Shown here one piece after another: positions 1-8,174 of a stretch of DNA of 38,761 bases. Origin of the DNA: Parvularcula sp964484475 (GTDB taxonomy: Bacteria > Pseudomonadota > Alphaproteobacteria > Caulobacterales > Parvularculaceae); contig CAZAFU010000012.1 in NCBI GenBank assembly GCA_964484475.1, positions 1 through 38,761 on the forward strand, written 5' to 3'. The position numbers and the translations under genes are program-made. Under the pieces are notes generated by a model. That model made no database searches. It was not told where the DNA came from and saw only the letters and a list, made by a program, of their open reading frames with translations. Every line of letters begins with the position of its first letter. Positions within the stretch are counted from its first letter, which is position 1.

Positions 1-123
1 TGTCTCAAGGCTCCTTGGTTTCTCAAGTTTGACAGGAGCGCCTTCTGACGCCGGGCAGTGCGGTCCCTCACGAACCGAGTGCTGGTGATGTTCTAGGAAG
101 TCGGAGTTAAGCCGTCGTGAAAA

Positions 124-645
124 CTAAAGTTTGACCTGTGTCTCATTAAGGGACAGTCGGTGCAGACTCTTGCGTTCGCCGTCTTTACTATAGACGCCGT
201 CGCCTTTTTCTTCTTCGAGACGGCGGATGGCGCGGCTGCGAACATGGGTGATGGCGTCCTTCACGGCGCCGATCGCCCGCATGTTCCTGCCCACGGTATC
301 GTTGAAACTCTCGAGCTTCTCCTTCAGGGCCTCCGGCTCCAGCGCCTCGACGGCTTCGAGTGCGGAGGGGTTCCGCTCGAGCCTTTCGGCCTGGCGGATG
401 AGAATGCCCTTTTCGCGCTGCAACTCGGCAAAGGCCTCGAAATTCCCTTCACGGATCAGCCGCGCCTCGTCGGCCAGCAGGTCCGCAAGCTTGCGCATCA
501 CCGAGAGGATGGCAGGCTCGCGCTTGGGACGTTCGTCCAGAGTGGAGGGAGCCTCGTCCGCAACCTCGTCCTCACCACGACGGAATTCAGGGAACAGATG
601 GTCGCGGTCCGCGTCTTCGAGGCGGCGGTGATGATGATTACTCAT
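124..645 (-). CDS. FlgN-like flagellar export chaperone (putative)
   Basis: This 173-aa protein is charged and mostly helical. It has a His-rich start (MSNHHHRR), a disordered acidic stretch to about residue 45, and then a long predicted helix pair or coiled coil over about 45-150. FlgN-type chaperones bind FlgK and FlgL before export and look like this, but there is no invariant motif, so the call rests on helix pattern, size and context. It is the last gene of the minus-strand flgI-flgJ-flgN block, and its start overlaps the end of the flgJ gene by 8 bp, suggesting translational coupling. Its FlgK and FlgL clients would be encoded at 4046-6691. It could instead be another small flagellar assembly factor. 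Confidence 0.6.
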   Translation of the reverse strand: MSNHHHRRLEDADRDHLFPEFRRGEDEVADEAPSTLDERPKREPAILSVMRKLADLLADEARLIREGNFEAFAELQREKGILIRQAERLERNPSALEAVEALEPEALKEKLESFNDTVGRNMRAIGAVKDAITHVRSRAIRRLEEEKGDGVYSKDGERKSLHRLSLNETQVKL

Positions 646-973
646 TGGATCCCTCGGTGCCTTGTGTCAGCTGCGCAACAACCATGTCGGCAATGCCGAG
701 CCCCCCGCGTGCGGCGAAGGCATCGGAAATATGCTGCGTCAGGAAGGACTGCCACATCTTCTCGCCCTGGCCGCCGCCGAACAGGCCATCGGTCTTCATG
801 CCCTTGAACATGGAGTCGACGAACTGATTGAGGAAAACGGCTTCGAAACCTTCGGCGGCCTCGCGGGCCTGGTCCGCAGGCGTGTTCGCCATCTTCCGGG
901 CAAGGTTTGTCAGGTCCGCCTGCGGTGCGGCCGTATCGACGCCCTTCAGGGCGCCCACCATATCAATACTCAT
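638..973 (-). CDS. flgJ: FlgJ-type rod-binding protein, single domain
   Basis: This 111-aa protein matches only the N-terminal rod-binding domain of FlgJ. The family core is seen at about residues 38-60 (AAEGFEAVFLNQFVDSMFKG), followed by a Gly-rich turn (LFGGGQGEKMW) and a C-terminal helix. FlgJ of enteric bacteria carries a C-terminal peptidoglycan hydrolase, which is absent here, as is usual in alphaproteobacteria. It would act as a scaffold or cap for periplasmic rod assembly. Its ATG overlaps the flgI stop by 4 bp (ATGA), and its own end overlaps the start of the FlgN-like gene. A separate lytic transglycosylase encoded at 23263-24180 probably supplies the missing activity. Confidence 0.9.
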   Translation of the reverse strand: MSIDMVGALKGVDTAAPQADLTNLARKMANTPADQAREAAEGFEAVFLNQFVDSMFKGMKTDGLFGGGQGEKMWQSFLTQHISDAFAARGGLGIADMVVAQLTQGTEGSNE

Positions 974-2166
974 TGTACCACCAGTTCTGCCTGAAGCGCC
1001 CCCGAAGTCTTGATCGTCTGCAGGATCGAAATCATGTCGCGGGGACTGACGCCCATGGCGTTGAGCCCATCGACCAGTTCCTGAAGCGTGACGTTCGGTT
1101 CGACGACCTTGAAGCCCGTCCCCAGTTCCTCATCCACCTCGATGTCGGTGCGGGGCACGACCACGGTCTGGCCGACCCGGCTGAAAGGCGAGGGTTGGGA
1201 GGGAATGGGGCGTTCTGAGATGCGGATCGTGATGTTTCCATGCGCGATGGCGACCGGCGAGACCCGGACATTCTGACCGATGACGATCGTGCCCGAGCTC
1301 TCATCGACGACGACCCTGGCGATCTCGTCGGTCTCCACGTCGATACTCTCCAGCGCCGCGAGCATGGTCGTGACCTCGCCGCGATAATTTGTAGGCACCG
1401 AGACCTCGACGGTCGCCAGGTCGAGGGCCTTGGCGAAACGTCCCGAAAGGCGGTTGTCGATGGCCGAAGCGATCCTGTTGGCGGTTGTGAAGTCCGGGTT
1501 CTTCAGGATGAGGCGTACACGTTCGAGATCGTTGAGCGGGAACGCGAGCTCCCGTTCCACCGTGGCGCCTTCCGGGATGCGGCCCTGGGTCGGTACGCCC
1601 CGCTGGACCGATCCGGCGGCACCTTGCGCCTGGAACCCGCCGATGATCAGCTGGCCCTGCGCCACGGCATAGACGTTCCCGTCCGCCGCGGTCAGGGGCG
1701 TGACAAGAAGCGTCCCGCCCTGGAGGCTCCGCGCATCGCCGAGTGCCGAGACGGTGACGTCGATTCTGTCGCCTGCGCGGGAGAAACCGGGAAGGGACGC
1801 GGTGACCATCACCGCAGCCGTGTTCCTCGTCTGGAGAATCCTGTCATTGCCGAGCGCGACGCCGAAGCGTTCGAGCATGGCCCGCAGGGACTGCTCGGTG
1901 AAAAGAGCGTTCTGCGTCCGGTCGCCGGTGCCGGGCAGGCCGACGACCAGGCCGTAGCCGATCAACTGGTTTTCGCGGACACCTTCGATCTTGGTGATGT
2001 CCTTGAGACGGCTCGCTTCGGAGGGCGCGATCAGCAGCGAGCCGATGGCCGCAAGCGTCAGGAGCCCCGCGAGGAGACGGCTGAGGGCGGTTCGCCGCCG
2101 ACGGATCAGATGGTCCGCTACGCTGTCTTTGAAGGTCATCATGCCACGCATCATACGTACCGGCAT
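970..2166 (-). CDS. flgI: Flagellar P-ring protein FlgI
   Basis: FlgI forms the periplasmic P-ring around the distal rod. The 398-aa protein has a basic N-terminus, a hydrophobic signal segment at about residues 27-50 ending near EAS, and the mature start RLKDITKIEGVRENQLIGYG, which is highly characteristic of FlgI. The family pattern GLVVGLPGTGD follows, and the C-terminus holds the conserved VTLQELVDGLNAMGVSPRDM region. Length is normal for the family. Several Met codons cluster at the start (residues 1, 5, 6, 9 and 10) and no clear Shine-Dalgarno sequence decides among them; the longest form is given. It is the first gene of the flgI-flgJ-flgN block and diverges from the FtcR-like regulator. 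Confidence 0.97.
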   Translation of the reverse strand: MPVRMMRGMMTFKDSVADHLIRRRRTALSRLLAGLLTLAAIGSLLIAPSEASRLKDITKIEGVRENQLIGYGLVVGLPGTGDRTQNALFTEQSLRAMLERFGVALGNDRILQTRNTAAVMVTASLPGFSRAGDRIDVTVSALGDARSLQGGTLLVTPLTAADGNVYAVAQGQLIIGGFQAQGAAGSVQRGVPTQGRIPEGATVERELAFPLNDLERVRLILKNPDFTTANRIASAIDNRLSGRFAKALDLATVEVSVPTNYRGEVTTMLAALESIDVETDEIARVVVDESSGTIVIGQNVRVSPVAIAHGNITIRISERPIPSQPSPFSRVGQTVVVPRTDIEVDEELGTGFKVVEPNVTLQELVDGLNAMGVSPRDMISILQTIKTSGALQAELVVQ

Positions 2167-2369
2167 GAAACGGGCTTTAAAAAACGCGCTGTTCAGACTC
2201 TGTTAAGCTTGACTAACCGTTTCAATCGCAAACGATTTATTACCGCGCTGTAGACTCTTTCTCTACGTTTTGCCGTCAGAACATCTCTCGAAGGTCGAAA
2301 CCGGCAGAAGCGAGGCCGGCCTTCTCCGTCCGAGGGCTAAAGGGCGGAAGTACATAACGGTGAGAGAGC
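2167..2369. promoter_or_regulatory. Divergent regulatory region, flgI / FtcR-like gene
   Basis: This 203-bp non-coding gap is clearly more AT-rich than its surroundings. It contains TTTAAA at 2176-2181 next to flgI, a TTAA-N7-TAAC arrangement at 2203-2217 that resembles an imperfect CtrA half-site pair, a TTGACT hexamer at 2209-2214 that could be a -35 element for the plus-strand gene, and an inverted repeat CGTTT/AAACG at 2218-2222 and 2230-2234. No convincing sigma-54 -24/-12 pair is visible. The plus-strand gene is preceded by a purine-rich GAGAGAG ribosome-binding site. Confidence 0.6.
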
Positions 2370-3122
2370 ATGCGGATTATCCTGTTAGAACCGAACGAGA
2401 TTATTGCCGACGCGCTGGTCAAGCGTTGCAAGACTTCCCAGATCGACACGGACCTCCTGACCTCCGAAGACGAGCTTTCCGGCGTGGCCGGCAAGGATCT
2501 GACCCATTATGCGGCGATCCTCGTAGGCTCGGTCGAAGACCCGTGCGAGCTGGTGGAGACCCTGCGGCGCGACTGCGGCGAGACCCCGATCATCATGCTG
2601 TCGGATATGAAGAATCCGCAGCTCGCGATCAGGGCCTTCAGCGCCGGTGCCGACGACTTCGTCGTCAAGCCTTTCAACGCTTCCGAGCTCAAGGCCAGGA
2701 TTCTCGCGCGTTCGCGCCGCCTTCTCGGCAACGCCTCGACGGCATTCAAGCTTGGCAAGCTGACCATCTTCTATGATGGTCGCGACCCCGAAGTCGGCGG
2801 CAAGAGGATCAAGCTTTCCCACCGCGAGCACGCCATCTTCTCCTACCTCGCCAATAATGTCGGCCGGGTGGTGTCGAAGGAGAGCGTCTACTCCGCTGTC
2901 TACGGGTCCATGGACTGCGAGCCCTTCGACAAGGTGATCGACGTCTATATCTGCAAGCTGCGCAAAAAACTCGCGGATGCGACCGATGGGCAACAGTTCA
3001 TCGAGACCGTCTATTGCCGCGGCTACAAGATGGACAAGCCCGAGAACACCGTGGTCCAGCGCCTGGGCGGCGGCGGTCGCAAGGCCCTGGCCGCTCCGGA
3101 AAAGAAGACCCGGGCTGCGTAA
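2370..3122 (+). CDS. FtcR/Rem-like atypical OmpR-family flagellar regulator
   Basis: This 250-aa protein has a receiver-like domain (about 1-118) and a winged-helix OmpR/PhoB-type DNA-binding domain (about 125-222). The DNA-binding half closely resembles that of FtcR, the flagellar master regulator of Brucella, and Rem of Sinorhizobium: FYDGRDPEVGG, LSHREHAIFSYL and CKLRKKL are all characteristic. The receiver looks unable to be phosphorylated. The acidic pocket is E7-P8-N9 instead of E-D-D, and the position matching the phosphoacceptor Asp is Gly53 in AAILVGS; Ser78 and Lys100 remain. It lies inside the flagellar cluster, divergent from flgI, and probably activates flagellar genes independently of phosphorylation. 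It is related to CtrA but the DNA-binding helix favours FtcR. Followed by a strong terminator. Confidence 0.85.
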   Translation: MRIILLEPNEIIADALVKRCKTSQIDTDLLTSEDELSGVAGKDLTHYAAILVGSVEDPCELVETLRRDCGETPIIMLSDMKNPQLAIRAFSAGADDFVVKPFNASELKARILARSRRLLGNASTAFKLGKLTIFYDGRDPEVGGKRIKLSHREHAIFSYLANNVGRVVSKESVYSAVYGSMDCEPFDKVIDVYICKLRKKLADATDGQQFIETVYCRGYKMDKPENTVVQRLGGGGRKALAAPEKKTRAA

Positions 3123-3153
3123 TCGCCCCCTCTCACCGTTTTCTCTTATCGAG

Positions 3154-3189
3154 GCCTCCCCGGGGACAGCCCCCCGCGGGAGGCTTTTT
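3154..3189 (+). terminator. Rho-independent terminator after the FtcR-like gene
   Basis: GCCTCCC at 3154-3160 pairs with GGGAGGC at 3178-3184, with further GC pairing inside the loop. A run of five T follows at 3185-3189. It sits 32 bp after the regulator stop codon on the same strand. Confidence 0.85.
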
Positions 3190-3332
3190 CGTACGCGCAT
3201 TTAGATAATCAGGCGCGGGGCTGCGGTGTCCCTGGTGACATCCGACAAATCCTGATCCTGTAGAACCGGCTCCCGGGGGAGTTTCGCACCCACCGGGGAA
3301 GACCCCGCCTTGGGGCTTGCAAGGGGCTTGTC

Positions 3333-3899
3333 CTAGCCTGCGTCGTCCCGGTCAGGGGCGCGGCAAGCCTCGCCGAAGGCCCGGATGAAGCCCTCCGCGT
3401 CGCGCGGAGACACGATGAGATCGCGCCGATCCCTGCCGACAAGACGAACAGCGACGGTAAGGTTGCGCGCGGCAACCTCCACGGAGCATCCATCGGTCTG
3501 CGACAGGACGCCGACACTGCCGAGGGATGAGGGCCGGAGGCGCAGCCCCACGCCAGGCCCACCCCAGAACCGCCTTACCCGTTCAGCCGGACTGTCCGTC
3601 TGCGTATGGCGTGCGCAGGTATAGGCGCGCAGGGGCCTTCGAACCGACCTGAGGCGGTTGCGGTAGACGAGGTCCTCGCTTTCGATGACGTAGCCGACCG
3701 GTTCCGACAGCCACGATGCCAGTGCGATCAGGACACAGATGCAGGCCAGGATGCCGAGCGAGGGCGCGAGGGCGGGTGAGGCTGCGACCGAACATGCGAA
3801 GACAGCACCGAGACAAAAGGTGCCGAACTGCGATATTCGCAAGGCCCCGTCGGCAGGCATGGCCTCGAACGACAGGGGAAAAGGTTTGGTCGCGGGCAT
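3333..3899 (-). CDS. Small membrane protein with PH-like domain (hypothetical)
   Basis: This 188-aa protein has two closely spaced hydrophobic segments at about residues 25-42 and 45-62, followed by a soluble part rich in beta-type sequence. The part beginning YVIESEDLVYRNRLR resembles bacterial PH-like domains of small two-helix membrane proteins. No catalytic motif is seen and I cannot assign a function. It lies alone on the minus strand between the regulator terminator and the flgL terminator, so it may simply be a passenger in the flagellar cluster. The reading frame was chosen because it is the only one of several overlapping frames that gives a coherent membrane and domain pattern. The start has only a weak ribosome-binding site; Met14 is an alternative. 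Confidence 0.65.
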   Translation of the reverse strand: MPATKPFPLSFEAMPADGALRISQFGTFCLGAVFACSVAASPALAPSLGILACICVLIALASWLSEPVGYVIESEDLVYRNRLRSVRRPLRAYTCARHTQTDSPAERVRRFWGGPGVGLRLRPSSLGSVGVLSQTDGCSVEVAARNLTVAVRLVGRDRRDLIVSPRDAEGFIRAFGEACRAPDRDDAG

Positions 3900-3974
3900 G
3901 ATCCGTCCGCTGCTGCCTTGGAGCCGCCGGCCTTGACCATCCAGCGGGACCGTTCAAGCCCCAAAGACAGGAAA

Positions 3975-4002
3975 CCCGCCCCCGGATTTCTCCGAGGGCG
4001 GG
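3975..4002 (-). terminator. Terminator hairpin downstream of flgL
   Basis: CCCGCCCCCGG at 3975-3985 pairs with CCGAGGGCGGG at 3992-4002 with one mismatch and a 6-nt loop. On the minus strand the stem is followed by TTTCCTGTCTTT, a broken T tract. It lies 44 bp past the flgL stop and probably ends the flgE-flgK-flgL transcript. Confidence 0.75.
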
Positions 4003-4045
4003 CTCCCCAAGCGCGGGATCGGTGGTGGGGGTGGTCTCTCGCGCT

Positions 4046-5170
4046 TTAACGGATGAAGTTGAAGAGGCTGAGGTTCATGACCCGGCTCGTCGCTTCGTAG
4101 CTGATGCGGAGCTGGTTCTCGAGTTCGAGCAGCCTGGATGTCGCTTCGGCGCCGTCGACACCTTCGAAGGTGTTGCGCTGTGCGGAGAGGAGGGCGTCCT
4201 GTGTGCCGAGGGTTTCTTCGGCAGCATCGACCTGCTGGTAGGTGATGCCCATATTGGCGCGTACGCTGCGGATCGTGTCGAGCCCCTCGCTGATGAGATC
4301 GAGAGCGCCGCGCACGCCCGCACCGTCGCCGGTCATCAGTCGCTGGTAGGCGGCATCGTCCGGGATCTGCTCGAGGTTGACCTCGTTGAGGATCCAGGCC
4401 CCCTGCATCACATCGCGCAGTGCACCAATCAGCGTGTCGTTCTGGACACTCGTGTAGTTGTTACCCGGCAGGCGTACCTCGCTCAGGATACCGCCGATCT
4501 CACCGTCGAAGAAGACATTCTCGAAGCTGAAATCGTCCTGAGGCGGACCGAAGGCGAAGTTCCCGCCCTGGAAGATACTGTCGAAGCGGGCGAGAAGGGC
4601 GTCGGATTCAGCTACGGTGGTGGGCACCCTGAGATCCGTCGCCGGAAGGGCGGCGCCCGGCATGGTGCCGTCGATGGCCGCCGCGATCACGCTCCGCGGG
4701 CTTTCCGGCCCGGCGCCGGCATCATCGGGACGGCGGGCGGGGGGCGTATCGACTGCTTCTCCGGAGAAAAGATAGCGCCCGCCGATCGAAAGGTTCAGTG
4801 ACGTGGTGATATCGTCAAGCACACCCTTCGCCACGAGCTTCACGGTCACCGCCGTATCGAGAGCATCGGCACTGTTGATGGCGGCGACTTCGACGAGGGA
4901 CTCGATGGAGCTCGTCATCTGGCCGAAGCTCGAGTCCATCATCTCGTAGCGCTGCTTGAAAAGGTCGATCGACCGTTTGTAAGCGGCGTTCTCGTCGATC
5001 TGGTTGCGGACGCTCTGAAGATTGAGGAGGTCCGAACCCAGCGACTTGGCGACGTCGGATTTCTTCTGGGTCGCGACTTCCTGGTCGGCGATGGCAAGAT
5101 CGTTTTCGAGCCGGCGCAGATTGGCGTTGCGTGCTGCGGTCTGTCCGAATGTCGAGATCGGTTTCATCAT
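4046..5170 (-). CDS. flgL: Hook-filament junction protein FlgL (HAP3)
   Basis: FlgL is the second junction protein between hook and filament. The 374-aa protein has flagellin-like coiled-coil ends: an N-terminal helix with ARNANLRRLENDLAIADQEV and a C-terminal helix ending YEATSRVMNLSLFNFIR, the usual flagellin/FlgL terminal pattern. The middle (about 130-280) is variable. Length is within the family range. The start is a double Met (MMKPIS), so initiation could be one codon later. It is the last gene of flgE-flgK-flgL, 12 bp after flgK, and is followed by a terminator hairpin. Secretion is by the flagellar type III system, so there is no Sec signal. Confidence 0.94.
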   Translation of the reverse strand: MMKPISTFGQTAARNANLRRLENDLAIADQEVATQKKSDVAKSLGSDLLNLQSVRNQIDENAAYKRSIDLFKQRYEMMDSSFGQMTSSIESLVEVAAINSADALDTAVTVKLVAKGVLDDITTSLNLSIGGRYLFSGEAVDTPPARRPDDAGAGPESPRSVIAAAIDGTMPGAALPATDLRVPTTVAESDALLARFDSIFQGGNFAFGPPQDDFSFENVFFDGEIGGILSEVRLPGNNYTSVQNDTLIGALRDVMQGAWILNEVNLEQIPDDAAYQRLMTGDGAGVRGALDLISEGLDTIRSVRANMGITYQQVDAAEETLGTQDALLSAQRNTFEGVDGAEATSRLLELENQLRISYEATSRVMNLSLFNFIR

Positions 5171-5182
5171 CCTTCGCGTCCC

Positions 5183-6691
5183 TTATGCGATCCGTGCAAG
5201 GAGTTCGTCGAACATCCTCGCGATGACATTGATGACCTGCGCGTTCGCGGTATAGGCCTGCTCGAGTTCGAGGAGGCGTTCGCTCTCCTCGTCGACGTTG
5301 ACGCCGTTCTCGTTGTAGCGGCGAAGCTCGAGGGTCTCGAACACCGTCCTGACGCGGTCGGCGGAGTTCTCGAGGCCGGCGCGGTCGCTCTGGTGTCCGG
5401 TGGAAAGCTCGGTGGCGTAGCCCTGCAGCGAGATCTGGTCGGTGAGCCCCGCGGCCGGCGCGAAGGTCCGGTCCGACGAAAGGGCGTTGAGCCACGCCTC
5501 GATCTGTCCGTTGAAGCCCGCGGCATTGCCGGGAACCGGGGGGTTGACCCCGTCGCGAAGCCTCGCAGGATCGCCCGTGGCCGGATCGAAGAGCGGGTTC
5601 ACACGGATCGTGCCGGCGAGGCCGACAATATCCGCCGCGGCCCAGGCAGGATCGACGCCGTTGGGCGGCGCGCCCGCATCGATCGAGAACAGCGACGCCT
5701 GGAAGGGCGGGCCCGCGGGGACCGTTGCGTCGGTCTCCTGGAACATGCGGATCGTCTCCTTCGCCAGGGCGTCGATCTGCGCCTGGTAGTCGACGAGGTC
5801 CTGGTCACGGGCCACGAAGAGCCCGGCGATCATCCCTGAGCGGATCGATTGGGTCTGGTTGGCCGAAGGCGCGATCTCGAACCCGTCCACCGTGAGGCCA
5901 GAAAGGGCCGGGGCGGGGGGCGTTGCGCCGATCACCGCGTCGGGGTTCACCGTGTTGGTGCGGCTGAATTCAAGGGTCCGGGCGTCACCATCGAGAAGGG
6001 TGACCCCCTCGAGCGTGGTGATGACGACCTCACCGGTCGAGCGTTCGAACGTCCTGATGCCGATCTGTTCGGCCACGATATCGATCAGCCTGTCGCGCTC
6101 GTCGAGGGTGCTGGCGATATCGGTGTCACCGAACGTCCCCTCCGACACCCTGATATTGAGCTTCTCGATCTGGAGAAGGGCCTCGTTGACGATGTTGACG
6201 CCTTCCTCGATCTTCCGGTCGGCCTCCGTCCTTGCACCCTGGACCGCAGACTGGACGTCGTTCAGGCGGGTCGCGATCTCTTCCGCCGCGAAATAGACCT
6301 GGCGTTGCAGGTCTTCGCGCTCGGGTGAGTCGAAGAGTTCCTGGAAGGTGGTTTCGAGCTGGGTGTAGGCATAGGCGAGCGACCGCTCGTCCGCCGGATC
6401 GCCCGAGACTTCGGACACCCGCTGGGTCATCGATGCCCTGACGTCGAGGAAACCGAGCTTCGCCGCTTCAAGCCTGACGTCGCGCAGCAGGATTTCGTCG
6501 ACCTGGCTGCGTTCGATGGTGGCCGAGACGCCCGTACCGTAGCCGTTGATCACCCGGGAGGTGATCCGCGCTTCTTGCGAGACATAGCCCGGCGTGCGCG
6601 CGTTGGCGATGTTGTTCGAGGCGCCTGCGACCTGCCTCTGGGTGGAGGCGAGGCCGGATTTGGCGTTGTTGAGCGCAGTTGTCAGCGACAT
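5183..6691 (-). CDS. flgK: Hook-filament junction protein FlgK (HAP1)
   Basis: FlgK joins the hook to FlgL. The 502-aa protein opens with a rod/hook-type D0 helix (LNNAKSGLASTQRQVAGASN), including the conserved SNNIANARTPGYVSQ turn, and ends with a C-terminal helix rich in heptads (NVDEESERLLELEQAYTANA, then VINVIARMFDELL). The central part is variable and FlgK-like in layout, and size is normal. It sits 28 bp downstream of flgE and 12 bp upstream of flgL. The N-terminal SNNIANxxTPGY element is shared with FlgE, FlgF and FlgG, but the length and long C-terminal coiled coil point to FlgK. Confidence 0.95.
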   Translation of the reverse strand: MSLTTALNNAKSGLASTQRQVAGASNNIANARTPGYVSQEARITSRVINGYGTGVSATIERSQVDEILLRDVRLEAAKLGFLDVRASMTQRVSEVSGDPADERSLAYAYTQLETTFQELFDSPEREDLQRQVYFAAEEIATRLNDVQSAVQGARTEADRKIEEGVNIVNEALLQIEKLNIRVSEGTFGDTDIASTLDERDRLIDIVAEQIGIRTFERSTGEVVITTLEGVTLLDGDARTLEFSRTNTVNPDAVIGATPPAPALSGLTVDGFEIAPSANQTQSIRSGMIAGLFVARDQDLVDYQAQIDALAKETIRMFQETDATVPAGPPFQASLFSIDAGAPPNGVDPAWAAADIVGLAGTIRVNPLFDPATGDPARLRDGVNPPVPGNAAGFNGQIEAWLNALSSDRTFAPAAGLTDQISLQGYATELSTGHQSDRAGLENSADRVRTVFETLELRRYNENGVNVDEESERLLELEQAYTANAQVINVIARMFDELLARIA

Positions 6692-6719
6692 GGTTCAGGT
6701 CCCGTCCGTTGAGGGAGGA

Positions 6720-8063
6720 TTAGCGTCCGAGCCTCGTGACTTCTTCGAGCATCTCGTCCGCGGTCTGGATGACCGTTGCGTTGGACGAATAGGCCCGCTG
6801 GGTTTCGATCAGCGTGGTGAGTTCTTCGGCGATATCGACATTCGCGCCTTCGAGGGCATTGGCCTGGATCGACCCGATGCCGCTCGAGCCTGCGAAGGCG
6901 AGGCGGAGATCGCCCGACGTGCCCGAAAGCTGGAAGGCATTGCCGTCGATCGGCGTCATGCCTTCGGGATTGACGACATCAGCCAGGGGGATCTTGTAGA
7001 CTTCGCGGATCTCGCCATTGTCGAAGATGGCAGAGACGGTGCCGTCCTCGCCGATCTCGACATTCTGAAGCTTGCCGAGGGAGGAGCCGTCGGTGATCGT
7101 CTGCGGGCTGAAGTCGCCGCCGAACTGGGTGGTGCCATCGAGGGTGTTCGGGGCACCGAGATTGATGGCGATCGGCTGGCTCAGCGGGCCCGCCGGGCCC
7201 GGTACGGTGAGCGACAGGACGCCGGTCGCGGGATCGACCGCCATGCCGTAATCCGTTGCCGGAGCGGAGAGTGTCACGCCGCCCGTATATTCAGGCGTAC
7301 CCGGAGCGGCCGCGCCCGAGCCGGTGAAATCGACGTCGGCGAGGGTGCCGATCAGCGTGCCGGTGGTGGCGTTGCCGTCATAGATCTCGAGCTGCCAGAT
7401 GTTGGTGTCGATATCCGCGGCGGTCGGCTGGACCCAGCGCATGGTGAGCTGCTTGGCCGCGCCCAGGTCATCGAAGTACTGGATGCTGGCCTGGTAGTCG
7501 ACGGGCGCCGTGGCGCCGGTGGGTGCCTGGGCGGGGAGGTTGCCCGAATAGGTGACCTCGGTGGTCGCGCTGGCCGAGCCCTGGATGCCGGCAAGGTTGA
7601 TCGGCTCGAGACCGTCGAAGCTCGTCAGGCTCGGCACGCCGCCCCCGGCGAGGGGGCCGTTCGGTCCCGCGTCATAGCCCATCAGGTAGTAGCCGGCCGC
7701 GTTCCGCAGGAAGCCCGAATCGTCCATGCGGAAGGAGCCTGCGCGGGTCAGCGAGTTCTCGCCGCCCGCAGCGGAGTCGGAGACCGCGAAGAAGCCGTTG
7801 CCCGCAATCGCGAGGTCCGTGCCCGTATCACTGGCGAGGATGGTGCCGGCCTGGCTCACTTCGGTGCGGACATTGGTCGTCACGCCGCCTGCGGTGTAGC
7901 TCGTGGAGGAGCCGTTGTTGATGACCAGGGTCGAGAATTGCGTATCGGCGCGCTTGTACCCGACAGTCGCGGAGTTCGCGATGTTGTCAGAAAGGGTGGC
8001 AAGTTTGGTAGCTTGGGCACGCAGCCCGTTGACGCCAGTTTGCAGTGCGCTGCCAATCGACAT
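6720..8063 (-). CDS. flgE: Flagellar hook protein FlgE
   Basis: FlgE polymerises into the hook. The 447-aa protein has the N-terminal D0 motif LATLSDNIANSATVGYKRAD, typical of hook proteins, followed by variable Gly/Thr/Ala-rich surface domains. The C-terminal element NVDIAEELTTLIETQRAYSS matches the FlgE/FlgF/FlgG family, and the final segment is VIQTADEMLEEVTRLGR. It is longer than E. coli FlgE, as is common in alphaproteobacteria. It is the first gene of flgE-flgK-flgL. The 111-bp gap separating it from motB carries candidate control elements, so it probably has its own promoter and is not only read through from motB. Confidence 0.96.
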   Translation of the reverse strand: MSIGSALQTGVNGLRAQATKLATLSDNIANSATVGYKRADTQFSTLVINNGSSTSYTAGGVTTNVRTEVSQAGTILASDTGTDLAIAGNGFFAVSDSAAGGENSLTRAGSFRMDDSGFLRNAAGYYLMGYDAGPNGPLAGGGVPSLTSFDGLEPINLAGIQGSASATTEVTYSGNLPAQAPTGATAPVDYQASIQYFDDLGAAKQLTMRWVQPTAADIDTNIWQLEIYDGNATTGTLIGTLADVDFTGSGAAAPGTPEYTGGVTLSAPATDYGMAVDPATGVLSLTVPGPAGPLSQPIAINLGAPNTLDGTTQFGGDFSPQTITDGSSLGKLQNVEIGEDGTVSAIFDNGEIREVYKIPLADVVNPEGMTPIDGNAFQLSGTSGDLRLAFAGSSGIGSIQANALEGANVDIAEELTTLIETQRAYSSNATVIQTADEMLEEVTRLGR

Positions 8064-8174
8064 TGATCAGTCCTCGGTTCATCCGGAGCTTCGGGCTCCC
8101 ACTGGGGACTGTCCTATCCTGGGCTGTTTAAACCGGCATAAAGTGTACAATTGACGCTTTATGAACGTGGGCGC
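8064..8174 (-). promoter_or_regulatory. Candidate flgE promoter/operator region
   Basis: The gap between motB and flgE contains the palindrome GTTTAAAC at 8126-8133 and, three bases beyond it, an inverted repeat CATAAAG (8137-8143) / CTTTATG (8157-8163) with a 13-nt spacer. Both are AT-rich islands in a GC-rich setting. No T tract follows the inverted repeat on the minus strand, so it looks more like an operator than a terminator for motB. No sigma-54 or sigma-28 consensus is evident. Confidence 0.55.

Noticed and set aside
1..123. Window edge upstream of position 124
   Set aside because: No gene, hairpin or repeat of substance seen.
25..135. Direct repeat AAGTTTGAC at 25-33 and 127-135, around the 3' end of the FlgN-like gene
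   Set aside because: Only nine bases and no further symmetry; likely chance or trivial.
2203..2217. CtrA-like site TTAA-N7-TAAC
   Set aside because: The second half lacks one base of the TTAA consensus, and single imperfect sites are expected by chance in an AT-rich promoter gap. Mentioned only within the regulatory region.
6594..8066. 490-aa open frame on the plus strand
   Set aside because: Opposite flgE; low-complexity Arg/Gly/Asp composition and no recognisable domain.
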